Positions 33,851 to 42,217 of a stretch of DNA of 64,000 bases are shown here, one piece after another (positions within the stretch are counted from its first letter, which is position 1; every line of letters starts with the position of its first letter). The stretch covers positions 1-64,000 of the forward strand of contig NZ_JACVQA010000014.1 in assembly GCF_018881595.1 (NCBI RefSeq), given 5' to 3'. The DNA is from Polynucleobacter sp. UK-Gri1-W3 (GTDB taxonomy: Bacteria; Pseudomonadota; Gammaproteobacteria; Burkholderiales; Burkholderiaceae). The notes under the pieces were generated by a model. That model saw nothing but the letters and a program-made list of their open reading frames with translations, was not told the DNA's origin and did not search any database. Position numbers and translations under genes: made by a program.

Positions 33851-35320
33851 CTAAATCCTCAAATCATCGACTGGGATTGGGGGGGGGAAGACGAGGCTAA
33901 AAGTTGCGCCAGCATTTGACCCGCGCTTATAAAAAATATCTCCGCCATGTCTAGTCATGATGTGTTTGCACAACCAAAGGCCCAAGCCCATGCCCGATTC
34001 TTTCTGTGAGTCTAGTAACTCAAATAATGAATGCTCTCTTTCAATAGGAACACCCGGACCGTTATCGCTAATATTGATTGTGACTTGTTCGCCCTGAAGA
34101 TTGATGGCAATAAGGATATGTTTTTTCTCTATATTGTTCTTACTTTTCAGGGACTGAATAGCGTTATTTAAAACATTGAGAATGGCCTGATGAATCTCAA
34201 TCGAATTAGCATTGATGTAGCACCGCTCTGGCATCTCAATTAATAATTCAATATTCGAGCCTCTGCACTCTGGCCCTACCAATTGGGCTATTGAATAGAG
34301 GAGCCCAATCAAATCAATTCTCTCTAACGTAATCGCATCACCGGAGAACAGTGCGCGCAGTGAGCGAATGATTTGTCCCGCTCTTCTTGTATCAGCCTCA
34401 ATAGAATTGACGATATCCTTTTCTAGATCGAGTTTAACTACATTTCTGTCCATTAGGGATTTAAGATGCTGCGCATTTAAAAGAGATGCGCCAAGTGGTT
34501 GACTTAACTCGTGCGCTAATGATGCAGCTAAAGCGCCGGTGCTAGCAGTCTTGTTGGACTTCAGTAGATAAGAGACTAATTTTTCGCGCTCAACTAAAAG
34601 CTCTTGTATTCTCGTCCGCTCTTTTGATGCAATGTCATACTTATAGGTTGATTCACGCTCTTTTTTCCACAGTCTGCGGTAAAGGTAAGCGTTGATCAAT
34701 ATATAAACTATCACGTTAATCCCATTTGATGTCCATGACATCATGCTGGACAATAGATCAGCGTTTACGATATTTTGTATATTTAAGTGAGGGCTCCGAT
34801 TAACCGTAATTATTCTGAATGAGTAGGCGGTAACTTGTAAAGCCAAGAAGAAAATTAATACGCCAACAACGTAATCTCTTTTTTTCCGTAGGTAGTATGC
34901 AATGGAAAAAAACTCCCAAATCATCAATGGAATTTGTGTGCCTGCCACCGTATTTACGCGAGCAACAAAGCTATTCTCCTTTAGAAAAAAATGAAGGAAC
35001 ACAAAGCAAAATATTACATAGCCAATAGCTAGGATATACATCACCGACCTCTTAATAGGAGCATTCCAACTGCTTAAGAAGAGAGCAAGCAACACAACAG
35101 ATGCTATGTATAAATAGTTTGCAGGAAGTAAACAAACGGAACCAAAAAACGGAACCAAAAACCAAAAAAAATAAGCAATGCTTCTCAGCAAAACTGTATA
35201 TCGCCAGAATAGAGAGGATTCTAAGGAGTTATGGAGTTGATTATCAACTTGCACGGTCAAGAATATTCCAAATAGGATTAGTCCGAATATTCCAAACAGC
35301 AGTTGATTCATTAATTCCAT
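33851..35320 (-). CDS. Membrane sensor histidine kinase
   Basis: In this 489-residue kinase about seven hydrophobic segments fill residues 5-215, for example LLFGIFGLILFGIFL, YLYIASVVLLALFL and VIVYILINAYLY. A coiled-coil linker follows to about residue 255. The phospho-acceptor His lies in LAASLAHELSQPLGA near residue 270. The ATPase domain has the N box NVLNNAIQSL, the G1 box ISDNGPGVP and the G2 box GMGLGLWLCKHI. The HELSQPLGA form of the H box and the FixJ-type partner place it near the FixL/TodS-like group. With no periplasmic sensor domain, the membrane helices probably sense the signal. A run of nine C on the coding strand (33879-33887) lies 11 codons before the stop. The regulator gene follows after 80 bp that hold a promoter of its own. 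Confidence 0.92.
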   Translation of the reverse strand: MELMNQLLFGIFGLILFGIFLTVQVDNQLHNSLESSLFWRYTVLLRSIAYFFWFLVPFFGSVCLLPANYLYIASVVLLALFLSSWNAPIKRSVMYILAIGYVIFCFVFLHFFLKENSFVARVNTVAGTQIPLMIWEFFSIAYYLRKKRDYVVGVLIFFLALQVTAYSFRIITVNRSPHLNIQNIVNADLLSSMMSWTSNGINVIVYILINAYLYRRLWKKERESTYKYDIASKERTRIQELLVEREKLVSYLLKSNKTASTGALAASLAHELSQPLGASLLNAQHLKSLMDRNVVKLDLEKDIVNSIEADTRRAGQIIRSLRALFSGDAITLERIDLIGLLYSIAQLVGPECRGSNIELLIEMPERCYINANSIEIHQAILNVLNNAIQSLKSKNNIEKKHILIAINLQGEQVTINISDNGPGVPIEREHSLFELLDSQKESGMGLGLWLCKHIMTRHGGDIFYKRGSNAGATFSLVFPPPIPVDDLRI

Positions 35321-35512
35321 GGTTACTCTCTATTCATTTTCGGTTTGGATTATTTATGATTATCATCAACATTCTAGATCATCAAATTTACGCCTAGATT
35401 CTTTGGGCGTCTCCAGTCGAGGTCTCTGACGGCAAGGTTTAGGTGCGCTTTAAACGCAAAACTAATTGGCGAGAAGACGATTGGCGGCTTAATTGTAAAT
35501 AACTTGAGTCTC

Positions 35513-35794
35513 TTAACTGTCAAATAGACCCAACTGATCCCCAATAGATTCAGTGCTCTTCTTGGTTAAAAAGGCGCTAGGATTTTTTGGTTGCAACTCT
35601 CCGCCCAAGCTTTGTGCCTGATGAATCATCCACTGAACTCTGCGACTAATTTGGATGCGGTAGGCATTGGGAACATTGATGGCAGATAAGGTTTCCCTAA
35701 GTCGAATTGCACTGATGTGCAGCACATAAGCAAGCTCGGTTAACTCAAGATTAGTAGTCAGTAGATTGCGTTTTTTAGTACGTTTATTTGGCAT
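35513..35794 (-). CDS. Small basic protein of unknown function
   Basis: I chose the ATG at 35794 (93 residues) because an AAGGA ribosome-binding site lies 6 nt upstream. The frame could be extended 13 codons to 35833, but that part is not supported. The N-terminus is strongly basic (PNKRTKKRNLL). A helical stretch (LELTELAYVLHISAIRLRET, then YRIQISRRVQWMIHQAQSLG) could be a nucleic-acid-binding helix pair. The C-terminus LGLFDS is acidic. I do not recognise the family. It lies upstream of the histidine kinase on the same strand, separated by 192 bp, so it may not belong to that operon. Confidence 0.6.
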   Translation of the reverse strand: MPNKRTKKRNLLTTNLELTELAYVLHISAIRLRETLSAINVPNAYRIQISRRVQWMIHQAQSLGGELQPKNPSAFLTKKSTESIGDQLGLFDS

Positions 35795-35884
35795 TTTTAT
35801 CCTTAATTTAGTTGATTTACACCCTTTTCCCATTCTTTTTGGGGTTAGTTTTGTTGGCGCCTTAACTTTGTTTGATTAAGACAA

Positions 35885-35927
35885 CCGCAGAGCCAGCATC
35901 AAAACAAGAACATTGCTTTCTCTGCGG
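35885..35927 (-). repeat. Inverted repeat between two small genes
   Basis: The outer arms CCGCAGAG and CTCTGCGG are exact complements, with further GC/GC pairing inside (CCAGC opposite GCTTT) and a loop of about 17 nt. It lies downstream of the gene ending at 36007 and lacks a clear U run, so it is at best a weak terminator. Confidence 0.4.
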
Positions 35928-36006
35928 TGTGCCTACTTGCGAACAATCGATCCAAGCCCCCAAAAACTAGGGTCAAGATAGACCTTAGGCCCTCGCGCGC
36001 GTAACG

Positions 36007-36360
36007 TTAGTGAAGCATCCTGTCATCGCTCAATAAATCATCAGGTATGTGTTGCTCGACCTCCACTACGTTTTCAAATAAGCAATCGAGTGCCCCATAG
36101 GGCTGCATGGCCATTTCCAAGAACTCACGATGAGTCATGTCGTAATCCCAGTGATGTCGCAATACATCATCCGTACTCATCTCTACACATTCAACCAGCT
36201 CAAAAAATAATTCATGCTTAATGTCATCTTCATAGGCAAGAAAGGTGGGTTCGCCATAGCTGCGCCAGACTTGTCGCCGAACCAGCTCCAATGCATCCAA
36301 GTATCTTCTTCGCATCGACTCATGGCTGTCGCCGTAGTCAAATAGCATTTCAATGATCAC
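36007..36360 (-). CDS. Acidic protein of unknown function
   Basis: This 117-residue protein is rich in Asp, Glu, His and aromatic residues, with no signal peptide, membrane segment or motif that I recognise. The start is either the GTG at 36360 or the ATG at 36348; a weak AAGAG element lies about 13 nt before the GTG. It is flanked by a livM remnant and a small basic protein, an area that shows gene decay, so it may be a mobile or lineage-specific gene. Coding status is supported mainly by an open frame with ordinary codon use. Confidence 0.55.
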   Translation of the reverse strand: MIIEMLFDYGDSHESMRRRYLDALELVRRQVWRSYGEPTFLAYEDDIKHELFFELVECVEMSTDDVLRHHWDYDMTHREFLEMAMQPYGALDCLFENVVEVEQHIPDDLLSDDRMLH

Positions 36361-36430
36361 CGAGTAATTCTCTTCTGATCCGTAGATGTCTACATCTTCA
36401 TAACTGCTTACTTCATTCTTCCAACTTATT

Positions 36431-36928
36431 GCACGTCATCGCGTTCTAGCCAGCACTCTGTTCCTGGCAATCTTCCCATTCATCATGCCGTACGAAGCAT
36501 TAGCGATCAATATTTTGATCTTTGGTTTGTTCGCTATGGGCTTTAACTTGCTGTTTGGTTACATGGGGCTACTATCATTTGGTCACGCAGCATTCCTAGG
36601 TATTGGCAGCTACATCACTGGCATTAGCATTGTTCACTATGGGATGCCATGGGGGGCTGCAATTCTGGTTGGCATTCTGGGCGCAGCTATAGGTGGCCTC
36701 ATCATGGGCTACCTTGCCATTCGCACTCGCGGCATCTACTTTTCTATGGTGACCCTAGCGCTTGGTCAAATTGTGTATTACCTCTTCTATAAGGCGGAAA
36801 GCCTTACAGGTGGCGAGAATGGTTTACGTGGAGTCCGAGCCTCTCCCCACGGAATTAATGAGGCTTTGGTGACCTCCCAAAGAAAAACCGCCCGAAGGCG
36901 GTTTTCAGTGAGAGTGCCAATCTATTAA
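36431..36928 (+). pseudogene. Fragment of a LivM-type branched-chain amino acid ABC permease
   Basis: About 130 residues match the N-terminal third of LivM permeases: FPFIMPYEALAINILIFGLF, then GFNLLFGYMGLLSFGHAAFL, and RTRGIYFSMVTLALGQIVYY, up to GGENGLRGVRA. The family has about 320 residues, so roughly 60% is missing, including the C-terminal transmembrane part and the EAA loop. Homology begins upstream of the first ATG (36485): the frame reads VLASTLFLAIFPF just before it, with no start codon, so the 5' end is also lost. After GVRA the frame continues for about 30 unrelated residues through the hairpin at 36884. No other liv genes are nearby. It is a decayed relic of a livFGHM-type operon. 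Confidence 0.85.
36884..36905 (-). terminator. Terminator of the exported amidohydrolase
   Basis: CCGCC and GGCGG pair around CGAA with flanking A4 and T4, so it is symmetric. On the minus strand it is followed by TTTTTCTTTGG. It starts 20 bp past the stop at 36925. Confidence 0.85.
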
Positions 36929-38730
36929 TGGGAATGAACCCCTTTAAGACTTGCTTCACCTAGAGCCTGATGCTCGCTTGGATCAATCGCTTTAATTTCT
37001 TTCAAGAATTGAGCAGTATCGATTTTTTTACCACCAAGCCAAGTGCCTTGAACTTTCACTTTATCCGTAATCTCATTCGGATTAATAGCAGTGATATCGG
37101 CTGAAAGTTCTACCAAATCCGCATACTTACCAACCTCAAGTGATCCAATTTCAGTATCACGCTTTAACTGATATGCACCATTAATAGTAGAAGCTTTGAG
37201 TGCCTGATCTAAGGTGACTGCTTGATTGGCGCCGTGAACTGTACCAACGTCAGTTGTACGAGTCACCATGTGCTGAATATTTCTCAAAGTATCTGGCGGT
37301 GAAACAGAGCCGTCGTTATGGAATGTAGTATGAATGTTGTACTTGAACGAATCTCCAGCACGCTGCCATTGTGCGCCATACTCAGGCTTAAACATGGTGC
37401 CATCCAACAAATCACCCCAATAAATATATTGGAAAGGTGCTAGTGACACTGTTACGCCAAGACTTTCTGCGCGCTTAAATTGGTCTGCACGTGCGGCACC
37501 CAAATGCTCAACACGCCAACGGTGATCAGTACCGATCAGGTTGTATTTATTAAGTGCATACTCATAGGCGTCAAGGACTACGTCAAAGCCTACGTCACCA
37601 TTACAGTGAAACGCCATTTGATAACCCATCGGGGAATATTTATCAAGTAACTCATCAAGCTGCAAGCGGGTATAGTTCATACCTTTCTCACCAAGCGGCC
37701 CTAGAATAATTTCGGCATTACGAGTCCGCTCGTTATCTAAATATCCAAAGCTTTGAGCAACACTTCCTAACCAAGGGGTTCCATCTGCCCAGAGTTTGAT
37801 ACCGTTTTTGCGAACCATACTTGAATCGGGCCAAGTAGCTTTAACGCCAGCATCAGCATCAACAGCCATGTGATAGACGCTCATCCTCAGCGGGCTATTA
37901 GGTACAGAAGCAAGCGCCAAGTAACCCTTATACATGCCTGTGCTGTATGTATGCTCTGAAGTAGCCGTAATTCCGAGAGAGGCCATGTAGGCATACCACT
38001 CTGCTCCTGAGAGCAATAGATGCGGAATAGCCTTAGGGAGGATAGGACCTGCTACGGCCATGATGGCAGCAGTCTCATTGGCAGTTCCGTTAGAGGTGCC
38101 GTCTTGGTTGCGGCCAAAACTTCCACCTACAGGATTTGCTGGCGGTTTGCCACCTTTCCAACCCAACATTTTAATTGATGCAGTATTGAAATACACCGCA
38201 TGCCCAGAATTGTCGATCACAAGCACTGGGCGGCCACTTGGAGTTAACTTATCAAGCACATCTTTTGTCGGTGTTGGAGCTTGTTGTAGCAATTTATCAA
38301 CACCATTAAATATCAATGGTACTCCAGCAGGAGCTGCTTTGTCTTCCTTCAAAATCTTGGCCTGAACATCTGCCCAAGATTTATAACCCACATAAGGCGC
38401 GATCCAAAATGCAGGCGCCTGAGTTGTAATACCCGAGAGGAAGGGATGGTTGTGTGGGTCAATAAAACCCGGCATCAATACTGTTGTACCTAAATCTTTT
38501 ACTGTTGCATTAGGAGCGGATGCGCTAACGTCTTTCAATGATCCAACTGCGGTGATCTTCTTGGTATTCGTATCAAAAGCAATTGCTTCGGCGCGTGGAT
38601 TTTTTTCATCCATAGTAATAATGTTTGCAGCCTTTAAGACCACAACTTCCGCTGAAGCGAATAGTGGTGCTGAGCACATCACTAGGGTAGAAATAGATTT
38701 AGAAATTAAAGTACGGTTGATTTTTCTCAC
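36925..38730 (-). CDS. Exported YtcJ-type amidohydrolase, apparently intact
   Basis: This 601-residue protein begins with a signal peptide (SISTLVMCSAPLFASA) and then shows the complete amidohydrolase_3 layout: the N-terminal sandwich, metal motif D91-P-H93-N-H95 in MPGFIDPHNH, the KLWADGT strand, FHCNGD near residue 375, VEHLGA near residue 405 and HNDGSVSPPD near residue 473, with the C-terminal sandwich phrase IGSLEVGKYADLVEL. All expected metal ligands are present, in contrast to the paralogue at 1050. It would act in the periplasm on an amide or similar substrate that cannot be specified. The start codon is GTG (38728-38730). A divergent APC permease gene begins 120 bp away, and import of the released amine or amino acid is a reasonable but unproven link. 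Confidence 0.9.
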   Translation of the reverse strand: MRKINRTLISKSISTLVMCSAPLFASAEVVVLKAANIITMDEKNPRAEAIAFDTNTKKITAVGSLKDVSASAPNATVKDLGTTVLMPGFIDPHNHPFLSGITTQAPAFWIAPYVGYKSWADVQAKILKEDKAAPAGVPLIFNGVDKLLQQAPTPTKDVLDKLTPSGRPVLVIDNSGHAVYFNTASIKMLGWKGGKPPANPVGGSFGRNQDGTSNGTANETAAIMAVAGPILPKAIPHLLLSGAEWYAYMASLGITATSEHTYSTGMYKGYLALASVPNSPLRMSVYHMAVDADAGVKATWPDSSMVRKNGIKLWADGTPWLGSVAQSFGYLDNERTRNAEIILGPLGEKGMNYTRLQLDELLDKYSPMGYQMAFHCNGDVGFDVVLDAYEYALNKYNLIGTDHRWRVEHLGAARADQFKRAESLGVTVSLAPFQYIYWGDLLDGTMFKPEYGAQWQRAGDSFKYNIHTTFHNDGSVSPPDTLRNIQHMVTRTTDVGTVHGANQAVTLDQALKASTINGAYQLKRDTEIGSLEVGKYADLVELSADITAINPNEITDKVKVQGTWLGGKKIDTAQFLKEIKAIDPSEHQALGEASLKGVHSH

Positions 38731-38850
38731 AAGAGTCCCAATAGGTAGTTATTGTTCCAGAAATTATGCCATTTATTAGCTATTTAAATGACCCTCCATA
38801 ACCCTAATTAGCTTTAATATAGGACACTTAGCAATAGCCCTAAACATCCC

Positions 38851-40173
38851 TTGACCAGCCAATTGACTCCCACCTTACTTAAAAACCCAGGCAAGAAAAC
38901 CAAAGGAATTAGCCTTTTTTCTGCCACCGCCCTAGGTATTGGGGGGATGATGGGTGCCGGACTCTTTTCTCTTTTGGGAACTGCCAGCGAGCATGCCGGT
39001 TCTCATATTCCCCTAGCCTTTTTACTGGGCGCTCTAGCCGCCTCTTTTTCGGTCTACTCTTATGCCAAATTAGGCGCTACTTTTCCTAGTAGTGGGGGCG
39101 CTGCCACATTCACGGTAATGAGCTTTGGCCCAGGGGTAATTTCTGGCGGCCTCAACATATTTCAATACCTTAGCTACCTCATTGCTGCCGCACTCTATGC
39201 TGCCGGCTTTTCTGAATACGCCAACACTTTGCTTGGTGGAAATTTATCCCCAAACGAAGTCAAGCTTATGGGTGCCGGCATTGTCATACTTTGCGCCGGC
39301 ATCAACTTATTAGGCACCAATATTGTTGGTAAAGCAGAAATGTTAGCGATTGGTTTTGTCACTATTGCCCTTCTACTCTTTTCTGTTGAAGGTATTCATG
39401 TTGCTAACGTCGGTGCATTTCAGCCTTCCATCTGGTCTATCAATGGCATTGCGATAGCTACCGGCATCTTATATATCAACTATCAAGGCTTTGGAGTAGT
39501 TACTAACTCGTCAAACGCCATGCAAGAGCCCCAAAAAGAGTTGCCCCTTGCCATGTTCTCTGCGCTTATTTTGGTAACGATTGCTTATGTACTGGTCGGC
39601 ACCGCCGTAACACTATTGCTTTCCCCTGCTCAAATGGCGCAGTACAACGGCCACGTATTAGCAGATGTAGCCCAAATCGTAGCCGGAAAGGCAGGCTTTA
39701 TTGTTATCGGTGCTTCAGCACTACTGGCCTGTGCTGCCGCACTCAACGCAACCATCTTTGCCGCAGCGAATATTGCGGCTGATATGGCCAAGAAGAGTTC
39801 AGTCTCCAAAGCTTTGAGTGAGTCTGTTTTAAAAACAGAGTTACGTGCATTAACCATCTCTGCATTTTTGGTAATTGCTTTAGTGTTGGCGTTCCCGCTA
39901 GATGTCGTTGGGAAGATGGCTAGCCTAGCCTTTTTATTGGTATATGCAGCGATTACCTATGGGCATATCCTGGTGCGCAAACAAACTGGCGCAAAACTAT
40001 GGCCGCTCTGGGCGGCAATTATTATTAACTTAGGTTTGTTTGCCACCCTATTTCTCAATGTTATCGAGAGTGCACCGGGTAGCGCTATCGCGCTGGGATG
40101 CGCTTTAGTTGGCTCTTTCGCTCTTGAGGCAACTTCCCGAAAATTTCTCAGGAAGAAATTAAAGACCCATTGA
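38851..40173 (+). CDS. APC-family amino acid/amine permease
   Basis: The 440-residue protein has about 12 hydrophobic segments and the APC signature at helix 1, TALGIGGMMGAGLFSLLG, where the broken helix binds the substrate amino group. Helix 3 has QYLSYLIAAALYAAGF, and helix 6 has NYQGFGVVTNSSNAMQEPQKEL, the usual place of the conserved E-P after helix 6. It should import an amino acid or amine by proton symport in the inner membrane. The start used is TTG, as the first in-frame ATG falls within helix 1. Its last 15 bp overlap, in convergent orientation, the gene ending at 40159. The divergent neighbour is the exported amidohydrolase. Confidence 0.88.
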   Translation: MTSQLTPTLLKNPGKKTKGISLFSATALGIGGMMGAGLFSLLGTASEHAGSHIPLAFLLGALAASFSVYSYAKLGATFPSSGGAATFTVMSFGPGVISGGLNIFQYLSYLIAAALYAAGFSEYANTLLGGNLSPNEVKLMGAGIVILCAGINLLGTNIVGKAEMLAIGFVTIALLLFSVEGIHVANVGAFQPSIWSINGIAIATGILYINYQGFGVVTNSSNAMQEPQKELPLAMFSALILVTIAYVLVGTAVTLLLSPAQMAQYNGHVLADVAQIVAGKAGFIVIGASALLACAAALNATIFAAANIAADMAKKSSVSKALSESVLKTELRALTISAFLVIALVLAFPLDVVGKMASLAFLLVYAAITYGHILVRKQTGAKLWPLWAAIIINLGLFATLFLNVIESAPGSAIALGCALVGSFALEATSRKFLRKKLKTH

Positions 40174-40659
40174 GCGGTGTAAGATTTTGGATTTCATTTC
40201 CAGCCAGAGGCTTTCGAAATCCTCAGCCCTATCGTCAGAAAACTGAACTGACTCAAGTAGACCGCCAAAAATAATAGAGCTCTTCTTTACCAGGGTCTTG
40301 TCAAACTCACTTAAGCTAATAGGCTTATCGTCCATATCCCTTGTGAGCTCGGCCGAGCAGACAATTGCATCCGTATCATCGCGGTCAATCACCGCAAATT
40401 CAATAAACTGCTGATTCTTAGCAACAATCACCAAGGTGCCGCGGGCATAGCAAACCGACTCATGCGCTTGCACTATATATGCAAGAAACTGGTTTCTCTC
40501 TTCATCACTCTGCATGGGAAGATCGTCAATAAAGAAAAGGTATTGATCACCTTCGCCATTGACCAAAGTAAACACCTTGGGAATGACGCCATGACCCAAG
40601 GCTAAGTTTCGGTAATAACTAGAAATTTCTACGGCAAGATTTTCGGCAAATAAGTGCAT
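40159..40659 (-). CDS. Cytoplasmic protein of unknown function
   Basis: The 166-residue product has no signal peptide or membrane helix. It alternates beta strands (KVFTLVNG, QYLFFIDDL, GTLVIVAKN, IEFAVIDRDD) with helices, consistent with a compact alpha/beta fold. It ends SLWLEMKSKILHRSMGL. I recognise no family or catalytic motif. It follows the bestrophin-like gene on the same strand after 18 bp, so the two are likely co-transcribed. Its end overlaps the end of the APC permease gene. Confidence 0.65.
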   Translation of the reverse strand: MHLFAENLAVEISSYYRNLALGHGVIPKVFTLVNGEGDQYLFFIDDLPMQSDEERNQFLAYIVQAHESVCYARGTLVIVAKNQQFIEFAVIDRDDTDAIVCSAELTRDMDDKPISLSEFDKTLVKKSSIIFGGLLESVQFSDDRAEDFESLWLEMKSKILHRSMGL

Positions 40660-40677
40660 GATGATTCAGAGAAAGAA

Positions 40678-41487
40678 TTACTCTTTACGAGTTTTAATGG
40701 ATTCGATAATTTTATAGAAGGCATCCGGCTGAACCGCATTTTGACCTTTAAATGGCTGATCGGTAATAACCAATAAGGAAATCAACGCCCCCATCGTAAT
40801 CGGCAAAATCTTCAAGCCTAGAAAGAATGAGTCTGAGGGCAAGAAAAGTGTATTGATGCTCATCAATGCAAACATACAAATCAAAATAACAATCCAGAAT
40901 AATCCAGGCAAGCGAATGTTGGAGCGCTCGATACGGGCCTCCCTGCTCTCAGCAACCTCTTCTGATTTTTTAATGATATCGGTATACATCGCTGTTTGAC
41001 GATTAGTCTGAGGCTCTATAGACATCAATTTTCGTGAAATTCCCCGCCAGAGCATATGGGTCTTCGAGCATCCCTCACCCTTTTCTAACAAAGTCCATTC
41101 ATCATTGACGATGGAATTCATATACTCGAATAACTCAACACGAATGGGCGCTATAGACGGATCTCCAAAACGGGTTAGCAAGCGATCTAAGTTATTAATA
41201 CGCCCAGCCTCTTGAGAGACCAAGGTATGCACTTCTCTAAAGTTAGATTGCGCTTGATTGAGCAAAAAACCAATCAACAAACCACTTAAGGTAATGATCG
41301 ACCCAAAGAGACCCAGGCCTAATCGAGTGCTATCTTGCGTGGGAGCAAAAATCGGAATGTGTTGCAATAAGCGTGGCATCACATCCAATAAGGTTACGAA
41401 AAAGAGAATCAGCAGTATCAGAATTTGAATATTGCTTCTTCTGTACATCCAATTAAAGAATAGGTTTTCTTTGGAAGGAGCCTTCAT
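40678..41487 (-). CDS. Bestrophin-like (DUF4239-type) membrane protein
   Basis: The 269-residue protein has four hydrophobic segments: QILILLILFFVTLLDV (about residue 20), GLFGSIITLSGLLIGFLL (about residue 60), LFWIVILICMFALMSIN (about residue 200) and ILPITMGALISLLVI (about residue 228). A large soluble helical loop lies between the second and third. This 2+2 arrangement with a GLLIGFLLNQAQSNF-type helix 2 fits DUF4239, which is described as bestrophin-like, hinting at an anion channel. The functional claim rests on family naming and is weak. It begins 5 bp after the dienelactone hydrolase stop and precedes the unknown protein by 18 bp, so the three form one operon. Confidence 0.75.
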   Translation of the reverse strand: MKAPSKENLFFNWMYRRSNIQILILLILFFVTLLDVMPRLLQHIPIFAPTQDSTRLGLGLFGSIITLSGLLIGFLLNQAQSNFREVHTLVSQEAGRINNLDRLLTRFGDPSIAPIRVELFEYMNSIVNDEWTLLEKGEGCSKTHMLWRGISRKLMSIEPQTNRQTAMYTDIIKKSEEVAESREARIERSNIRLPGLFWIVILICMFALMSINTLFLPSDSFFLGLKILPITMGALISLLVITDQPFKGQNAVQPDAFYKIIESIKTRKE

Positions 41488-41492
41488 ATAGA

Positions 41493-42179
41493 CTAGCTAT
41501 TGATATATTTTTGTAGAAAATTGAGTGTACGTTCCCAAGCCAGTTTGGCCGCTTCAGCGTTGTACTGCAGAGGTGGCAAGCCGCGTGAATCAGACTTTGG
41601 GTTTGCAAAGGCATGCTTTGTATCGTAGCGATGAAATTCATAATTGACGCCCGCTTCTTTTAGTTTTTCCTCTAATTGATCAACTCCTGCGATCGGGAAA
41701 AACTCATCATGCAAGGCCCAATGCCCCAGCATTGGCTTAGTAATGGCTCCAGCATTAACGTACTCCAGCGGAGGATTACCGTACCAGACAACAGAGCCAT
41801 CTAACTCTGGCACATTGCATGCCGCAAGAATAGTTAACGCTCCGCCCATACAAAATCCAGTAACAGCAACCTTTGCACTACCAGTAGCCTTCAAGTATTG
41901 AACAGCGCCACGAATATCTTGACCAGCGGCATCCCCAAAATTGAGATCGCCCATCAAATGCTCTGCCTCATTTGCTTCTAAGGCTAACTTACCACGATAT
42001 AAATCTGGGACTAACGCGCGATAACCCGCTTTAGCCAGTCGATCAGCTACTGCCTTCACCTCATCATCAAGCCCCCACCACTCTTGAATCACAACAACAC
42101 CTGGAGCATTCGCTTTATCAGTGGGTTCAACTAAATAACCATCTACTGTCTTGCCATCGGGCCGTGCGTATTGAATCAT
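41493..42179 (-). CDS. Dienelactone hydrolase family protein
   Basis: This 228-residue alpha/beta hydrolase has the dienelactone-hydrolase signature: E33 in VVIQEWWGL, which holds the resting nucleophile, the nucleophile Cys in VTGFCMGGAL near residue 110, the Asp in HDEFFP near 158 and the His in TKHAFANP near 188. Classical members open dienelactone during chloroaromatic breakdown, but many act on other esters or lactones. No aromatic catabolic genes are adjacent, so the substrate is unknown. Cytoplasmic. It heads the operon that continues with the bestrophin-like gene and follows an MFS transporter gene by 38 bp on the same strand. Confidence 0.9.
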   Translation of the reverse strand: MIQYARPDGKTVDGYLVEPTDKANAPGVVVIQEWWGLDDEVKAVADRLAKAGYRALVPDLYRGKLALEANEAEHLMGDLNFGDAAGQDIRGAVQYLKATGSAKVAVTGFCMGGALTILAACNVPELDGSVVWYGNPPLEYVNAGAITKPMLGHWALHDEFFPIAGVDQLEEKLKEAGVNYEFHRYDTKHAFANPKSDSRGLPPLQYNAEAAKLAWERTLNFLQKYINS

Positions 42180-42217
42180 GTTTATTCCTTAATAAATTTT
42201 GGTTTTCAGCTTCTAAA

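Noticed and set aside
35341..35400. A fourth dyad of the tps regulon before the histidine kinase
   Set aside because: The position 57-61 bp upstream of the kinase start has no similarity to TCCCTCGA...GGGA; only a stray TCGAGG half-like text occurs near 35417.
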